This document shows, in pieces, positions 28,702 to 37,376 of a stretch of 64,000 nucleotides of DNA (position 1 is the first letter of the stretch; every line of letters starts with the position of its first letter). The position numbers were made by a program, and so were the translations under genes. The stretch is from NCBI RefSeq assembly GCF_005795905.1, contig NZ_VAWE01000001.1, forward strand, positions 4,200,001 through 4,264,000, read 5' to 3'. Source of the stretch: Streptomyces marianii. GTDB taxonomy: Bacteria; Actinomycetota; Actinomycetes; Streptomycetales; Streptomycetaceae. The notes below the pieces were generated by a model. That model did no database searches, had not been told where the DNA came from, and saw only the letters and a program-made list of their open reading frames with translations.

Positions 28702-28712
28702 GGAAGCCGCCC

Positions 28713-28749
28713 GCCGCGACGGGGCGAACGTTGCCTGACGCGGCACTAG
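28713..28749. repeat. Copy of a dispersed 37-bp repeat
   Basis: It matches 45859-45895 at 34 of 37 positions and ends in GCGGCACTAG. The TAG stop of the racemase-like gene (28746-28748 on the minus strand) falls inside its end. Confidence 0.8.
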
Positions 28750-29777
28750 CGGTCGACCAGACGGTCGAACTGGGTGGTCGTATGGCGGAGGTGTGCGACC
28801 AGCTCGTCCCCGACCTTCGGCTCCGTCGAGTCGGCCGGGACGAAGAGGATCGAGACCTGCATGTGCGGGGGCTCAGCGAACCAGCGCTGCTTGCCCGCCC
28901 AGACGAACGGCGACAGATTGCGGTTGACGGTGGCCAGACCGGCGCGGGCGACGCCCTTGGCCCGCGGCATGACGCCGTGGAGGGCCTTGGGAGCCTCCAG
29001 GCCCACTCCGTGTGACGTGCCGCCGGCGACGACCACCAGCCAGCCCTCCGAGGCGGCCTTCTGCTGGCGGTACCCGAAGCGGTCGCCCTTGGCGACGCGG
29101 GTCACGTCGAGGACGGCCCCCCGGTACTCGGTGGCCTCGTGGTCGCCGAGCCACAGTCGGGTGCCGATCCGCGCACGGAAGCGGGTCTGCGGGAACTGCT
29201 GCTGAAGCCGGGCGAGTTCGTCGGCCCGCAGATGGCTCACGAACATGGTGTGCAACGGCAGCCGCGCGCTTCGCAGCCGGTCCATCCAGGCGATGACCTC
29301 CTCCACCGCGTCGGAGCCGTCCGTGCGGTCCAGGGGCAGATGGAGGGCGAAGCCCTCCAGCCGCACGTCCTCGATGGCGGAGTGCAGCTGGTGCAGGTCG
29401 CTTTCGGAGACGCCGTGCCGCTTCATCGAGCTCATGCACTCGATGACGACCCGCGCGCCGACCAGGGCGTGTACCCCGTCGACCGACGAGACCGAGCGGA
29501 TGACCCGGTCGGGCAGCGGCACCGGTTCCTCACCGCGGCGGAAGGGCGTGAGCACGAGGAGGTCGCCGCCGAACCAGTCCTTGATCCGGGCCGCCTCGTA
29601 GGTGGTGCCCACGGCGAGCATGTCGGCCCCGAAGCGGGTCACTTCCTCGGCGAGACGCTCGTGGCCGAACCCGTAGCCGTTGCCCTTGCAGACCGGAACG
29701 AGTCCCGGGAACTGGTCGATCACGGACTTCTGGTGCGCCCGCCAGCGCGCGGTGTCGACGTAGAGGGAGAGCGCCAT
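28746..29777 (-). CDS. Alanine-racemase-like PLP protein beside femX
   Basis: This 343-residue protein has the N-terminal PLP barrel of the alanine racemase family. The likely Schiff-base lysine is in LVPVCKGNGYGFGHERLA (about 27-44), where true Alr enzymes read VVKADAYGHG. It has an Alr-like C-terminal beta-domain (RIGTRLWLGDHEATEYRGAV). It is probably not the housekeeping alanine racemase. It follows femX with a 64-base gap on the same strand, which suggests a role in wall amino-acid supply or recognition. The ATG has only a weak ribosome site. Confidence 0.8.
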   Translation of the reverse strand: MALSLYVDTARWRAHQKSVIDQFPGLVPVCKGNGYGFGHERLAEEVTRFGADMLAVGTTYEAARIKDWFGGDLLVLTPFRRGEEPVPLPDRVIRSVSSVDGVHALVGARVVIECMSSMKRHGVSESDLHQLHSAIEDVRLEGFALHLPLDRTDGSDAVEEVIAWMDRLRSARLPLHTMFVSHLRADELARLQQQFPQTRFRARIGTRLWLGDHEATEYRGAVLDVTRVAKGDRFGYRQQKAASEGWLVVVAGGTSHGVGLEAPKALHGVMPRAKGVARAGLATVNRNLSPFVWAGKQRWFAEPPHMQVSILFVPADSTEPKVGDELVAHLRHTTTQFDRLVDR

Positions 29778-29841
29778 GGCCGGGTCCGAAGCCTTTCTGG
29801 TGCAGCGGTGTGGGAGAGGTATGAGCGAGGTTACGGAACGA

Positions 29842-30960
29842 TCAGCGGCGCGACATATAGATGTCGAGGGCCTTGTGCAGGAGCTTGTTGAGCGGGAAGT
29901 CCCACTCGCCGATGTACTCGACGGCCTCGCCGCCGGTGCCGACCTTGAACTGGATCAGGCCGAAGAGGTGGTCCGACTCGTCGAGCGAGTCGCTGATGCC
30001 GCGCAGGTCGTAGACGGTGGCGCCCATGGCGTAGGCGTCCCGCAGCATCCGCCACTGCATCGCGTTCGAGGGCCGGACCTCGCGGCCGATGTTGTCGGAG
30101 GCGCCGTACGAGTACCAGACGTGGCCGCCGACGACGAGCATCGTCGCCGCCGACAGGTTCACCCCGTTGTGCCGTGCGAAGTACAGCCGCATGCGGTTGG
30201 GGTCCTCGGAGTTCAGGACCGTCCACATGCGCTGGAAGTACGAGAGCGGGCGAGGGCGGAAGCGGTCCCGCTCGGCCGTGATCTCGTAGAGCCGCTGCCA
30301 CTCCGCCAGGTCCTCGTAGCCGCCCTGGACGACCTCGACGCCGGCCTTCTCGGCCTTCTTGATGTTCCGGCGCCACAGCTGGTTGAAGCCCTTGAGCACG
30401 TCGTCGAGGGAACGGTTGGCCAGCGGGACCTGGTAGACGTACCGCGGCTGCACGTCGCCGAAGCCCGCGCCGCCGTCCTCGCCCTGCTGCCAGCCCATCT
30501 TGCGGAGCCGGTCCGCGACCTCGAAGGCCCGGGGCTCGATGTGGGTCGCCTCCACGTCGCGCAGACGCTTCACGTCAGGGTCCTGGATACCCGCCTTGAT
30601 CGCCGGGGCGTCCCAGCGGCGGATCACGACCGGCGGACCCATCTTCACCGAGAAGGCGCCCTGGTTCTTGAGGTGCGCCAGCATCGGCTGGAGCCAGTCG
30701 TCCAGATTGGGGGCATACCAGTTGATCACCGGGCCCTCTGGCAGATAGGCCAGGTAGCGCTTGATCTTGGGGAGCTGGCGGTACAGCACGAGGCCGACGC
30801 CGACGAGCTGTCCGCCCTTGTCGAACCATCCGAGGCTCTCGGAGCGCCACTCGGTCTTGACGTCCGCCCACGCAGGGACCTGGCAGTGACTCGCCGAAGG
30901 CAGGCTCTGGACGTACGCCAGATGCTGCTCTCGGCTGATGGTCCTCAGGGACAGGCTCAT
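29842..30960 (-). CDS. femX: FemX-type lipid II interpeptide-bridge peptidyltransferase
   Basis: This enzyme is a tRNA-dependent Fem-family transferase that adds the first amino acid (Gly in Streptomyces) to the peptide stem. It has 372 residues with two GNAT-like subdomains: KRYLAYLPEGPVINWYAP in the first, and VYQVPLANRSLDDVLKGFNQ then NIKKAEKAGVEVVQG in the second. The C-terminal region has ATMLVVGGHVWYSYGASDN. The start is ATG after GAGGAGCG. S. coelicolor femX lies in the same position in this gene order. Confidence 0.92.
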   Translation of the reverse strand: MSLSLRTISREQHLAYVQSLPSASHCQVPAWADVKTEWRSESLGWFDKGGQLVGVGLVLYRQLPKIKRYLAYLPEGPVINWYAPNLDDWLQPMLAHLKNQGAFSVKMGPPVVIRRWDAPAIKAGIQDPDVKRLRDVEATHIEPRAFEVADRLRKMGWQQGEDGGAGFGDVQPRYVYQVPLANRSLDDVLKGFNQLWRRNIKKAEKAGVEVVQGGYEDLAEWQRLYEITAERDRFRPRPLSYFQRMWTVLNSEDPNRMRLYFARHNGVNLSAATMLVVGGHVWYSYGASDNIGREVRPSNAMQWRMLRDAYAMGATVYDLRGISDSLDESDHLFGLIQFKVGTGGEAVEYIGEWDFPLNKLLHKALDIYMSRR

Positions 30961-31065
30961 GCGGGGCGCTCCTCGGCTGGTGTGTCCCCATGGGTCAGGG
31001 GCTCCGGCTCTCGCGCCGAAGCCTACTGGGCCCGGGAAGCGCCCCGCGTGGCCGCGGGCCGAGGG

Positions 31066-31380
31066 CTAGTAGCCGATCAGGCCGCCGAAGAGCCCACCCT
31101 GAGCCATACCGAGGAAGAAGCCGACGGCCGAGGCCCCCAGCCCGATGATCAGAAGGAAGCGTTCCCGGGTGGTGGCCGAGATGAACTGGCCGTACGCGCC
31201 CGTGAGGATCCCGATGAGGCCGGACCAGGAACTGAGCAGGTGGAGGTTGTGGAACTGTGCCGTCACGAAGGCCACCGCACCCAGGACCAGGGTCACGACC
31301 ATCAGGGTGTCCTGGAGTGGATGGGGCTTTCCGTCCGTGGCGAGGAGAGATCCGGTGGGATTCGGTTGCGACTGTGCCAT
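31066..31380 (-). CDS. Small four-helix membrane protein
   Basis: This 104-residue protein has a polar N-terminus of about 25 residues. Three or four hydrophobic helices follow (TLMVVTLVLGAVAFVTAQF; SSWSGLIGILTGAYGQFI; FLLIIGLGASAVGFFLGMA). The start is ATG after the strong AGGAGGTGC. No function is known. It is conserved between femX and rpsF in Streptomyces. It ends with a Gly-rich segment GGLFGGLIGY. Confidence 0.8.
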   Translation of the reverse strand: MAQSQPNPTGSLLATDGKPHPLQDTLMVVTLVLGAVAFVTAQFHNLHLLSSWSGLIGILTGAYGQFISATTRERFLLIIGLGASAVGFFLGMAQGGLFGGLIGY

Positions 31381-31676
31381 GAAGCACCTCCTGGCATTCC
31401 CGGAGGGCGGCGTACTGTGACGCCGCCCACACCCGATGCGTACAGGGTGCGGTGGGTGGACGCCGGATTTCAACCGGAAGCGGGTGTGCGGGTACTGTGT
31501 AGCGTCCGCACCGGTGTCTGCCCAGGTCGGCACTCGATACCTCGCCCTCCCGTACCGAAGGCGGGGCCGTTGTCAGAGCCGCCTGATTTACTGCGTAGGC
31601 ATCGATGCTCAACGCATCACGACCCTCCTGCCACGGAACGACCGTGGCCGCTGAGTCCAAAGGAGGTGGGTTCCAC
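31381..31676. other. Promoter region of the rpsF operon
   Basis: This non-coding interval lies between two divergent genes. No strong palindrome or riboswitch-like structure was seen. It ends in the very strong ribosome site AAAGGAGGTGG before rpsF. Confidence 0.5.
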
Positions 31677-31967
31677 ATGCGTCACTACGAGGTGATGGTC
31701 ATCCTCGACCCCGATCTCGAGGAGCGCGCTGTCTCCCCGCTGATCGAGAACTTCCTCTCCGTCGTCCGTGAGGGCAGCGGAAAGGTCGAGAAGGTCGACA
31801 CCTGGGGCCGTCGTCGTCTCGCTTACGAGATCAAGAAGAAGCCCGAGGGCATCTACTCGGTCATCGACCTGCAGGCCGAGCCTGCGGTCGTCAAGGAGCT
31901 CGACCGCCAGATGAACCTGAACGAGTCGGTCCTCCGGACCAAGGTCCTCCGTCCCGAGACCCACTGA
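31677..31967 (+). CDS. rpsF: 30S ribosomal protein S6
   Basis: This 96-residue S6 protein binds S18 on the 30S platform. It starts [19 protein letters not shown] and has the conserved [19 protein letters not shown]. It is the first gene of rpsF-ssb-rpsR-rplI. The start is ATG after AAAGGAGGTGG. Confidence 0.98.
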   Translation: MRHYEVMVILDPDLEERAVSPLIENFLSVVREGSGKVEKVDTWGRRRLAYEIKKKPEGIYSVIDLQAEPAVVKELDRQMNLNESVLRTKVLRPETH

Positions 31968-32040
31968 GCACCTAGCTCAGAGGTCATCGGGTTCGAGTAG
32001 CAGCAAGCAGCCAGAAGCAATCCCGCCGAGAGGTTCACCC

Positions 32041-32622
32041 ATGGCAGGCGAGACCGTCATCACGGTCGTCGGCAATCTCGTCGACGACCCCGAGCTGCGC
32101 TTCACCCCGTCCGGTGCGGCGGTCGCGAAGTTCCGTGTCGCGTCCACTCCCCGCACCTTCGACCGCCAGACCAACGAGTGGAAGGACGGCGAGAGCCTCT
32201 TCCTCACCTGCTCGGTCTGGCGTCAGGCGGCGGAGAACGTCGCCGAGTCGCTCCAGCGAGGCATGCGCGTCGTCGTGCAGGGCCGGCTGAAGCAGCGGTC
32301 CTACGAGGACCGTGAGGGAGTCAAGCGCACGGTCTTCGAGCTGGACGTCGAGGAAGTCGGCCCCAGTCTCAAGAACGCCACGGCCAAGGTCACCAAGACC
32401 ACCGGCCGCGGTGGCCAGGGCGGCTACGGCGGTGGCCAGCAGCAGGGCGGCGGCTGGGGCGGCGGCCCCGGCGGTGGCCAGCAGCAGGGCGGCGGCGGTG
32501 CTCCCGCCGACGACCCCTGGGCCAGCAGCGCGCCGGCCGGCGGTCAGCAGCAGCAGGGCGGCGGCGGTGGCGGCTGGGGCGGAGGCTCCGGCGGCGGCTA
32601 CTCGGACGAGCCTCCCTTCTAG
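32041..32622 (+). CDS. ssb: Single-stranded DNA-binding protein
   Basis: This 193-residue protein coats single-stranded DNA in replication, repair and recombination. The OB fold (about 1-110) begins [21 protein letters not shown] Gly/Gln-rich linker (about 120-185) with [13 protein letters not shown] repeats follows. The acidic tail ends DEPPF, the protein-interaction tip. It lies between rpsF and rpsR, as is general in bacteria. Confidence 0.98.
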   Translation: MAGETVITVVGNLVDDPELRFTPSGAAVAKFRVASTPRTFDRQTNEWKDGESLFLTCSVWRQAAENVAESLQRGMRVVVQGRLKQRSYEDREGVKRTVFELDVEEVGPSLKNATAKVTKTTGRGGQGGYGGGQQQGGGWGGGPGGGQQQGGGGAPADDPWASSAPAGGQQQQGGGGGGWGGGSGGGYSDEPPF

Positions 32623-32694
32623 GAGTCGGTCCCTCAAGGGGCGGTTCCGGGGAGAGCTCGTACTCCCACTTCTTGATCACACAGGAGAAACACC

Positions 32695-32931
32695 ATGGCG
32701 AAGCCGCCTGTGCGCAAGCCGAAGAAGAAGGTCTGCGCTTTCTGCAAGGACAAGGTCACGTACGTGGACTACAAGGACACGAACATGCTGCGGAAGTTCA
32801 TTTCCGACCGCGGCAAGATCCGTGCCCGCCGCGTGACCGGCAACTGCACGCAGCACCAGCGTGACGTCGCCACGGCCGTCAAGAACAGCCGTGAGATGGC
32901 GCTGCTGCCCTACACGTCCACCGCGCGCTAA
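32695..32931 (+). CDS. rpsR: 30S ribosomal protein S18
   Basis: This 78-residue basic protein has the S18 pattern: [19 protein letters not shown] and [19 protein letters not shown]. The N-terminal [11 protein letters not shown] has a CxxC and the middle a further Cys, as in zinc-binding (C+) ribosomal protein paralogues. The start is ATG after CAGGAGAAACACC. It is the third gene of the operon. Confidence 0.97.
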   Translation: MAKPPVRKPKKKVCAFCKDKVTYVDYKDTNMLRKFISDRGKIRARRVTGNCTQHQRDVATAVKNSREMALLPYTSTAR

Positions 32932-32949
32932 GGGAAGGGTGACCGAAAC

Positions 32950-33396
32950 ATGAAGATCATCCTTACCCACGAGGTGTCCGGTCTCGGAGCTGCCGGCGAC
33001 GTCGTCGACGTCAAGGACGGCTACGCTCGCAACTACCTGGTCCCGCGCGGTTTCGCGATCCGCTGGACCAAGGGTGGCGAGAAGGACGTCGAGCAGATCC
33101 GCCGTGCCCGCAAGATCCACGAGATCGCGACCATCGAGCAGGCCAACGAGATCAAGGCCCGTCTCGAGGGCGTGAAGGTGCGTCTGGCCGTTCGCTCCGG
33201 CGACGCCGGCCGCCTGTTCGGTTCCGTCACCCCGGCCGACATCGCTTCGGCGATCAAGTCCGCCGGTGGTCCGGAGGTCGACAAGCGTCGTGTCGAGCTC
33301 GGTTCGCCGATCAAGACCCTGGGCTCGCACCAGGTGTCCGTGCGTCTGCACCCCGAGGTCGCCGCGAAGCTCGGCGTCGAGGTCGTCGCCGCCTGA
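32950..33396 (+). CDS. rplI: 50S ribosomal protein L9
   Basis: This 148-residue protein has the L9 N-terminal domain [20 protein letters not shown] with [16 protein letters not shown] connecting helix and a C-terminal rRNA-binding domain ([16 protein letters not shown]) follow. It ends the operon, 22 bases before a terminator. Confidence 0.98.
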   Translation: MKIILTHEVSGLGAAGDVVDVKDGYARNYLVPRGFAIRWTKGGEKDVEQIRRARKIHEIATIEQANEIKARLEGVKVRLAVRSGDAGRLFGSVTPADIASAIKSAGGPEVDKRRVELGSPIKTLGSHQVSVRLHPEVAAKLGVEVVAA

Positions 33397-33418
33397 GCGA
33401 CTGCCCGCAGAGCAGTAT

Positions 33419-33452
33419 GAGAGGGCCGCACCCATCCGGGTGCGGCCCTCTC
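33419..33452. terminator. Terminator of the rpsF-rplI operon
   Basis: A perfect 15-bp stem GAGAGGGCCGCACCC with a 4-base loop is followed by TTGG. Confidence 0.9.
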
Positions 33453-33535
33453 TTGGTTCCGGTGCGCGGCCCCGCTGCCGTGATGTGCAGTTGGCGGGCT
33501 ACCTTGTCCTGTGCGTGCGCCCGAAGGGTGCGGCG

Positions 33536-33563
33536 AAACGGCGTTTCACGTGAAACGCCGTTT
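33536..33563. terminator. Perfect 28-bp palindrome built around parS site 7
   Basis: The arms AAACGGC and GCCGTTT extend parS without interruption. It ends one base before the stop codon of the convergent MATE gene and ends in TTT on the plus strand. Confidence 0.8.
33543..33556. promoter_or_regulatory. parS site 7
   Basis: A perfect GTTTCACGTGAAAC is at the centre of palindrome 33536-33563, between rplI and the MATE gene. Confidence 0.95.
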
Positions 33564-33564
33564 G

Positions 33565-34902
33565 TCAGCGCGTCGCGCCCGTCACGATCCAGCGGCCGGA
33601 ACGGGTCCGCAGCCACAGAGTCGCCATGCGGACCGTCATCATCAGGACCATGGCCCACCAGAGCGCGGTGAGCCCGCCGCCGAGCGCCGGCACCAGGAGG
33701 GCGATCGGTGCGAAAACCGCGAGGGTGATCAGCATGGCCCCGGCCAGATAGGGACCGTCACCAGCGCCCATCAGCACACCGTCGAGAACGAACACCACGC
33801 CTGCGATGGGCTGGGAGACGGCCACCACGAGCAGAGCCGGCAGCAGAGTGTCCTTGACCGCGGGGTCGCTGGTGAAGAGGGGGATGAAGAGCGGACGTGC
33901 CAGCACGATCAGAAGCCCGAGTACCACGCCCGAGGCGATTCCCCACTCCACCATGCGCCGGCACGCGGCTCGTGCCCCTGCGGGGTCGCCGGCGCCCAGA
34001 TAGCGGCCGATGATGGCCTGGCCGGCTATGGCGATCGCGTCCAGGGCGAAGGCCGTCAGGCTCCAGAGGGAAAGGATGATCTGGTGCGCGGCGATGCTGG
34101 TGTCGCTCAGCCGAGCAGCGACGGCGGTGGCGATCAGCAGCACGGCTCGTAGGGAGAGTGTGCGGATTAGCAGCGGCACACCCGCCTGGGCGCTCGCCCG
34201 TATGCCCTCGGTGTCCGGCCGCAGGGAGGCACCGTGGTGACGTGCCCCGCGGACGACCACCACGAGATAGGCGGCGGCCATTGAGCACTGGGCGATGACC
34301 GTGCCCCAGGCCGAGCCGGCGATGCCGAGCCCGACGCCGTAGACGAGGCCGAGGTTGAGGGCCGCGTTGGCGGCGAAACCGCCGAGCGCCACATAGAGAG
34401 GAGTGCGGGTGTCCTGCAGGCCGCGCAGTACGCCGGTGGCGGCCATGACCACGAGCATGGCCGGGATACCGAAGCTTGAGATGCGCAGATAGGTGATGGC
34501 GAACGGAGCGGCCGTGTCGGAGGCTCCGAAGACGTCGACCAGCCATGGAGCCGAGGGCAGAACGACCGCGACGACCGCGACACCGAGCAGCAGCGCAAGC
34601 CAGATGCCGTCCATGCCCTGTCGGATCGCGGCGCTCAGGTCCCCCGCGCCCACTCGGCGCGCGACTGCGGCGGTGGTGGCATAGGCGAGAAAGGCGAAGA
34701 CGCTGACCGCGGTCATCAGCAGTGCGGCTGCGATCCCCAGTCCGGCGAGCTGTGGCGTGCCGAGGTGGCCCACGATCGCGCTGTCGACCATCACGAACAA
34801 GGGCTCTGCGACGAGCGCTCCGAAGGCGGGGACTGCGAGCGCGACGATCTCGCGATCGTGTCGGCGGCGGCTGGATCTGGTCGCCGGAGGAGCCTGTGTC
34901 AT
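33565..34902 (-). CDS. MATE-family efflux transporter (DinF type)
   Basis: This 445-residue protein has 12 hydrophobic segments. The first half begins REIVALAVPAFGALVAEPLF and has the MATE pattern DSAIVGHLGTPQLAGLGIAA, with a matching pattern in the second half (ALDAIAIAGQAIIGRYLGAG). It probably exports small molecules using a Na+ or H+ gradient. The substrate is unknown. The start is at 34902. It is divergent from dnaB across a 423-base gap. Confidence 0.92.
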   Translation of the reverse strand: MTQAPPATRSSRRRHDREIVALAVPAFGALVAEPLFVMVDSAIVGHLGTPQLAGLGIAAALLMTAVSVFAFLAYATTAAVARRVGAGDLSAAIRQGMDGIWLALLLGVAVVAVVLPSAPWLVDVFGASDTAAPFAITYLRISSFGIPAMLVVMAATGVLRGLQDTRTPLYVALGGFAANAALNLGLVYGVGLGIAGSAWGTVIAQCSMAAAYLVVVVRGARHHGASLRPDTEGIRASAQAGVPLLIRTLSLRAVLLIATAVAARLSDTSIAAHQIILSLWSLTAFALDAIAIAGQAIIGRYLGAGDPAGARAACRRMVEWGIASGVVLGLLIVLARPLFIPLFTSDPAVKDTLLPALLVVAVSQPIAGVVFVLDGVLMGAGDGPYLAGAMLITLAVFAPIALLVPALGGGLTALWWAMVLMMTVRMATLWLRTRSGRWIVTGATR

Positions 34903-35325
34903 GGGGGCAATCTAATCTTCCACAGGTAAGAGATGCAATGAGTTTGTGATCCTTACCAAATGGTGGGACGGGGCTTCTGCTGTGCGCCGTTTGTTCTGAT
35001 CTTGATCCGGCTGGGGAAGTTTTTCTCCCCCACAGCCAGTGGATGGAAAAAGCACAGGTCAGCGGCGGCGTGGAGTGGGTGCTATGACTTTGTCCACAGT
35101 GCTGTCCCCCGCTCCGTGCACAGGTTCCGCAGGGTTCTCCACAGCATCTGCTCCGTCGTCCACATGGGCTGTGGATAACCAGATTGGCTGACGGTGCCGA
35201 CGGCCCTAACGTGGACCGGCGCCCGATGTGCCGCCCAGCGGAATCGGGCCTCTCGTGTTGTCAGTGCCGTGTCCTAAAAAGAGTGCCACGCAGAGGTCCG
35301 CGGAGCGGACGGGAGGAGGCGGCCG
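34903..35325. other. Long divergent interval upstream of dnaB
   Basis: The 423 bases without a gene include a locally AT-rich part (34900-35100) and a cluster of DnaA boxes (35090-35178). The open frames here have no recognisable protein. Confidence 0.6.
35090..35178 (+). promoter_or_regulatory. DnaA box cluster upstream of dnaB
   Basis: Four boxes lie in 89 bp: TTGTCCACA (35090-35098, perfect), TTCTCCACA (35135-35143), TCGTCCACA (35156-35164), and TGTGGATAA (35170-35178), which is TTATCCACA on the reverse strand. Clusters of DnaA boxes outside oriC are known in S. coelicolor, including one near oriC that affects replication frequency. This may be the counterpart. Confidence 0.7.
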
Positions 35326-36813
35326 GTGAGCGTTCCCGAGCCCCTTGACGAGCCCTGGACCGACATCGGTCCGGGTGACCGTCTGCCCGTCTCCCGCCCC
35401 CGTCGAGGAGATGGCCGGGGACGCGGCGCCCGTGAGGAGCAGCACGAGCGCGGCAGGGAGAGCGTCGCCTGGGACGACGGCTCACCGGGCTTCGAGCGGG
35501 TCCCTCCGCAGGATCTCGATGCCGAGCAGTCCGTCCTCGGCGGCATGCTGCTGTCCAAGGACGCCATCGCGGACGTCGTCGAGATCATCAAGGGCCATGA
35601 CTTCTACCGGCCCGCGCACGAGACCGTCTACCAGGCGATCCTCGATCTCTACGCCAAGGGTGAGCCTGCCGACCCCATCACCGTCGCGGCCGAGCTGACC
35701 AAGCGCGGAGAGATCACTCGTGTCGGCGGGGCCTCCTATCTGCACACGCTCGTCCAGTCGGTCCCGACGGCCGCGAACGCCTCGTACTACGCGGAGATCG
35801 TGCACGAGCGTGCCGTGCTGCGGCGCCTGGTCGAGGCGGGCACGCGCATCACCCAGATGGGATACGCGGCGGACGGCGACGTCGACGAGATCGTGAACTC
35901 GGCGCAGGCGGAGATCTACGCGGTCACCGAGCAGCGCACCAGCGAGGACTACCTTCCGCTCGGCGAGATCATGGAGGGTGCGCTCGACGAGATCGAGGCG
36001 ATCGGCTCCCGCAGCGGCGAGATGACGGGCGTCCCGACCGGGTTCACCGACTTCGACTCACTCACCAACGGTCTGCACCCCGGGCAGATGATCGTCATCG
36101 CCGCCCGTCCCGCGATGGGCAAGTCGACGCTCGCGCTGGACTTCGCACGAGCGGCGTCGATCAAGAACAATCTGCCCAGCGTGATCTTCTCCCTGGAGAT
36201 GGGCCGGAACGAGATCGCGATGCGTCTGTTGTCCGCCGAGGCCCGCGTCGCCCTGCACCACATGCGCTCCGGCACGATGACGGACGAGGACTGGACCCGG
36301 CTCGCCCGTCGTATGCCCGATGTCTCCCAGGCGCCGCTCTACATCGACGACTCCCCGAATCTGTCGATGATGGAGATCCGCGCGAAGTGCCGGCGTCTCA
36401 AGCAGCGCAATGATCTGAAGCTCGTCATCATCGACTATCTGCAGTTGATGCAGTCCGGTGGCTCCAAGCGGGCCGAGAGCCGTCAGCAAGAGGTCTCGGA
36501 CATGTCCCGAAACCTCAAGCTGCTGGCCAAGGAGCTGGAGATCCCGGTGATCGCGCTCTCGCAGCTCAACCGTGGTCCCGAGCAGCGTACGGACAAGAAG
36601 CCGATGGTCTCGGACCTGCGTGAGTCCGGCTCCATCGAGCAGGACGCGGACATGGTCATCCTGCTCCACCGCGAGGACGCGTACGAGAAGGAGTCGCCGC
36701 GCGCGGGCGAGGCGGACCTGATCGTGGCCAAGCACCGAAACGGTCCGACGGCGACCATCACGGTCGCTTTCCAGGGCCACTACTCGCGTTTCGTGGACAT
36801 GGCCCAGACCTGA
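35326..36813 (+). CDS. dnaB: Replicative DNA helicase DnaB
   Basis: This hexameric 5'-3' helicase works at the replication fork. It has 495 residues. After a disordered N-terminus it has the DnaB N-terminal domain (PQDLDAEQSVLGGMLLSKDA). The RecA-like core has Walker A ARPAMGKSTLALDFARAA, Walker B LVIIDYLQLM, and the arginine-finger region near KHRNGPTATITVAF. No intein is present. The start is GTG after GGGAGGAGG. The stop lies 29 bases before a transposon-end-like repeat. Confidence 0.98.
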   Translation: MSVPEPLDEPWTDIGPGDRLPVSRPRRGDGRGRGAREEQHERGRESVAWDDGSPGFERVPPQDLDAEQSVLGGMLLSKDAIADVVEIIKGHDFYRPAHETVYQAILDLYAKGEPADPITVAAELTKRGEITRVGGASYLHTLVQSVPTAANASYYAEIVHERAVLRRLVEAGTRITQMGYAADGDVDEIVNSAQAEIYAVTEQRTSEDYLPLGEIMEGALDEIEAIGSRSGEMTGVPTGFTDFDSLTNGLHPGQMIVIAARPAMGKSTLALDFARAASIKNNLPSVIFSLEMGRNEIAMRLLSAEARVALHHMRSGTMTDEDWTRLARRMPDVSQAPLYIDDSPNLSMMEIRAKCRRLKQRNDLKLVIIDYLQLMQSGGSKRAESRQQEVSDMSRNLKLLAKELEIPVIALSQLNRGPEQRTDKKPMVSDLRESGSIEQDADMVILLHREDAYEKESPRAGEADLIVAKHRNGPTATITVAFQGHYSRFVDMAQT

Positions 36814-36842
36814 GCCCGCAGTTTGTAGGCTCTCAGATCCCG

Positions 36843-36969
36843 TGTCATTTTCTCAGCCGCGATGTCATCCGGATGTCATTTCTGACATCCCCATGAGACA
36901 GCGCATTTGTCCTGTCGCACTCAGCCTGTCGGATTCTCACCGCTTCTCGTTCGTGCTGGCGGATTCTCA
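36843..36969 (+). repeat. Candidate left end of a Tn7/Tn5053-like element
   Basis: Several related repeats lie in one orientation: TGTCATTTTCTCA (36843-36855), TGTCATTTCTGACA (36874-36887), TGTCGGATTCTCA (36927-36939) and TGGCGGATTCTCA (36957-36969). The first resembles the known Tn5053/Tn402 terminus, which begins TGTCATTTTC. Multiple subterminal transposase sites are typical of TnsB-type elements. Remnants of tnsA and tniQ follow. A matching right end was not found. Confidence 0.55.
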
Positions 36970-37091
36970 TTGCGTCGCGCGCTGAGCGATGAGGTTTGCC
37001 CCGTACATGGGGTTTGACCTCACTTTTCTGGTCCGGTTCTCGCTGTACCTGTCACGGTCGTTTCGGCAGGTACGCGGAGCCGGGGGTGGCG

Positions 37092-37375
37092 ATGGATCTG
37101 GGTCTGGTCGATGTCGAGTGGGCTGACGGTGAGGGCGGCCGGCTGCGGAAGTCCGTGCTGGAGGCGGTGTCCCGGGTTCGGTTCGAGTCGGTGCTCCCGG
37201 TGCGGCGGTTCACGTCGTACCGCGGGCAGCGGCATTTCACGGGCTGGTACTGGGCCGCAGGGCTCTGGAGACCATCGAGGTCGTTCAGACCGCCGAGGAC
37301 GCCCGTCAGGAACACCGCCGCAACCGGCGGCCCCGCCGCCGGAGGCCGACACAGCCTGACCGGCTCCGCCGGCTG
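37092..37375 (+). pseudogene. TnsA-like endonuclease remnant, possibly fused to a TnsC-like tail
   Basis: From ATG 37092 the frame reads a TnsA N-terminal region: VDVEWADGEGGRLRKSVLEA, then PVRRFTSYRGQRHFTGWYW, which is the conserved entry into the TnsA nuclease domain. It breaks off near 37260, before any catalytic residue. The next about 110 bases in another frame read ALETIEVVQTAEDARQEHRR and an Arg-rich stretch, which could be the end of a TnsC/TniB ATPase. An internal deletion removing most of tnsA, all of tnsB and most of tnsC would explain this. The tail call is tentative. Confidence 0.55.
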
Positions 37376-37376
37376 C

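Noticed and set aside
32401..32600. Gly/Gln repeats in ssb as a mobile or unstable repeat
   Set aside because: A low-complexity linker is normal in actinobacterial SSB and is followed by the intact acidic tip.
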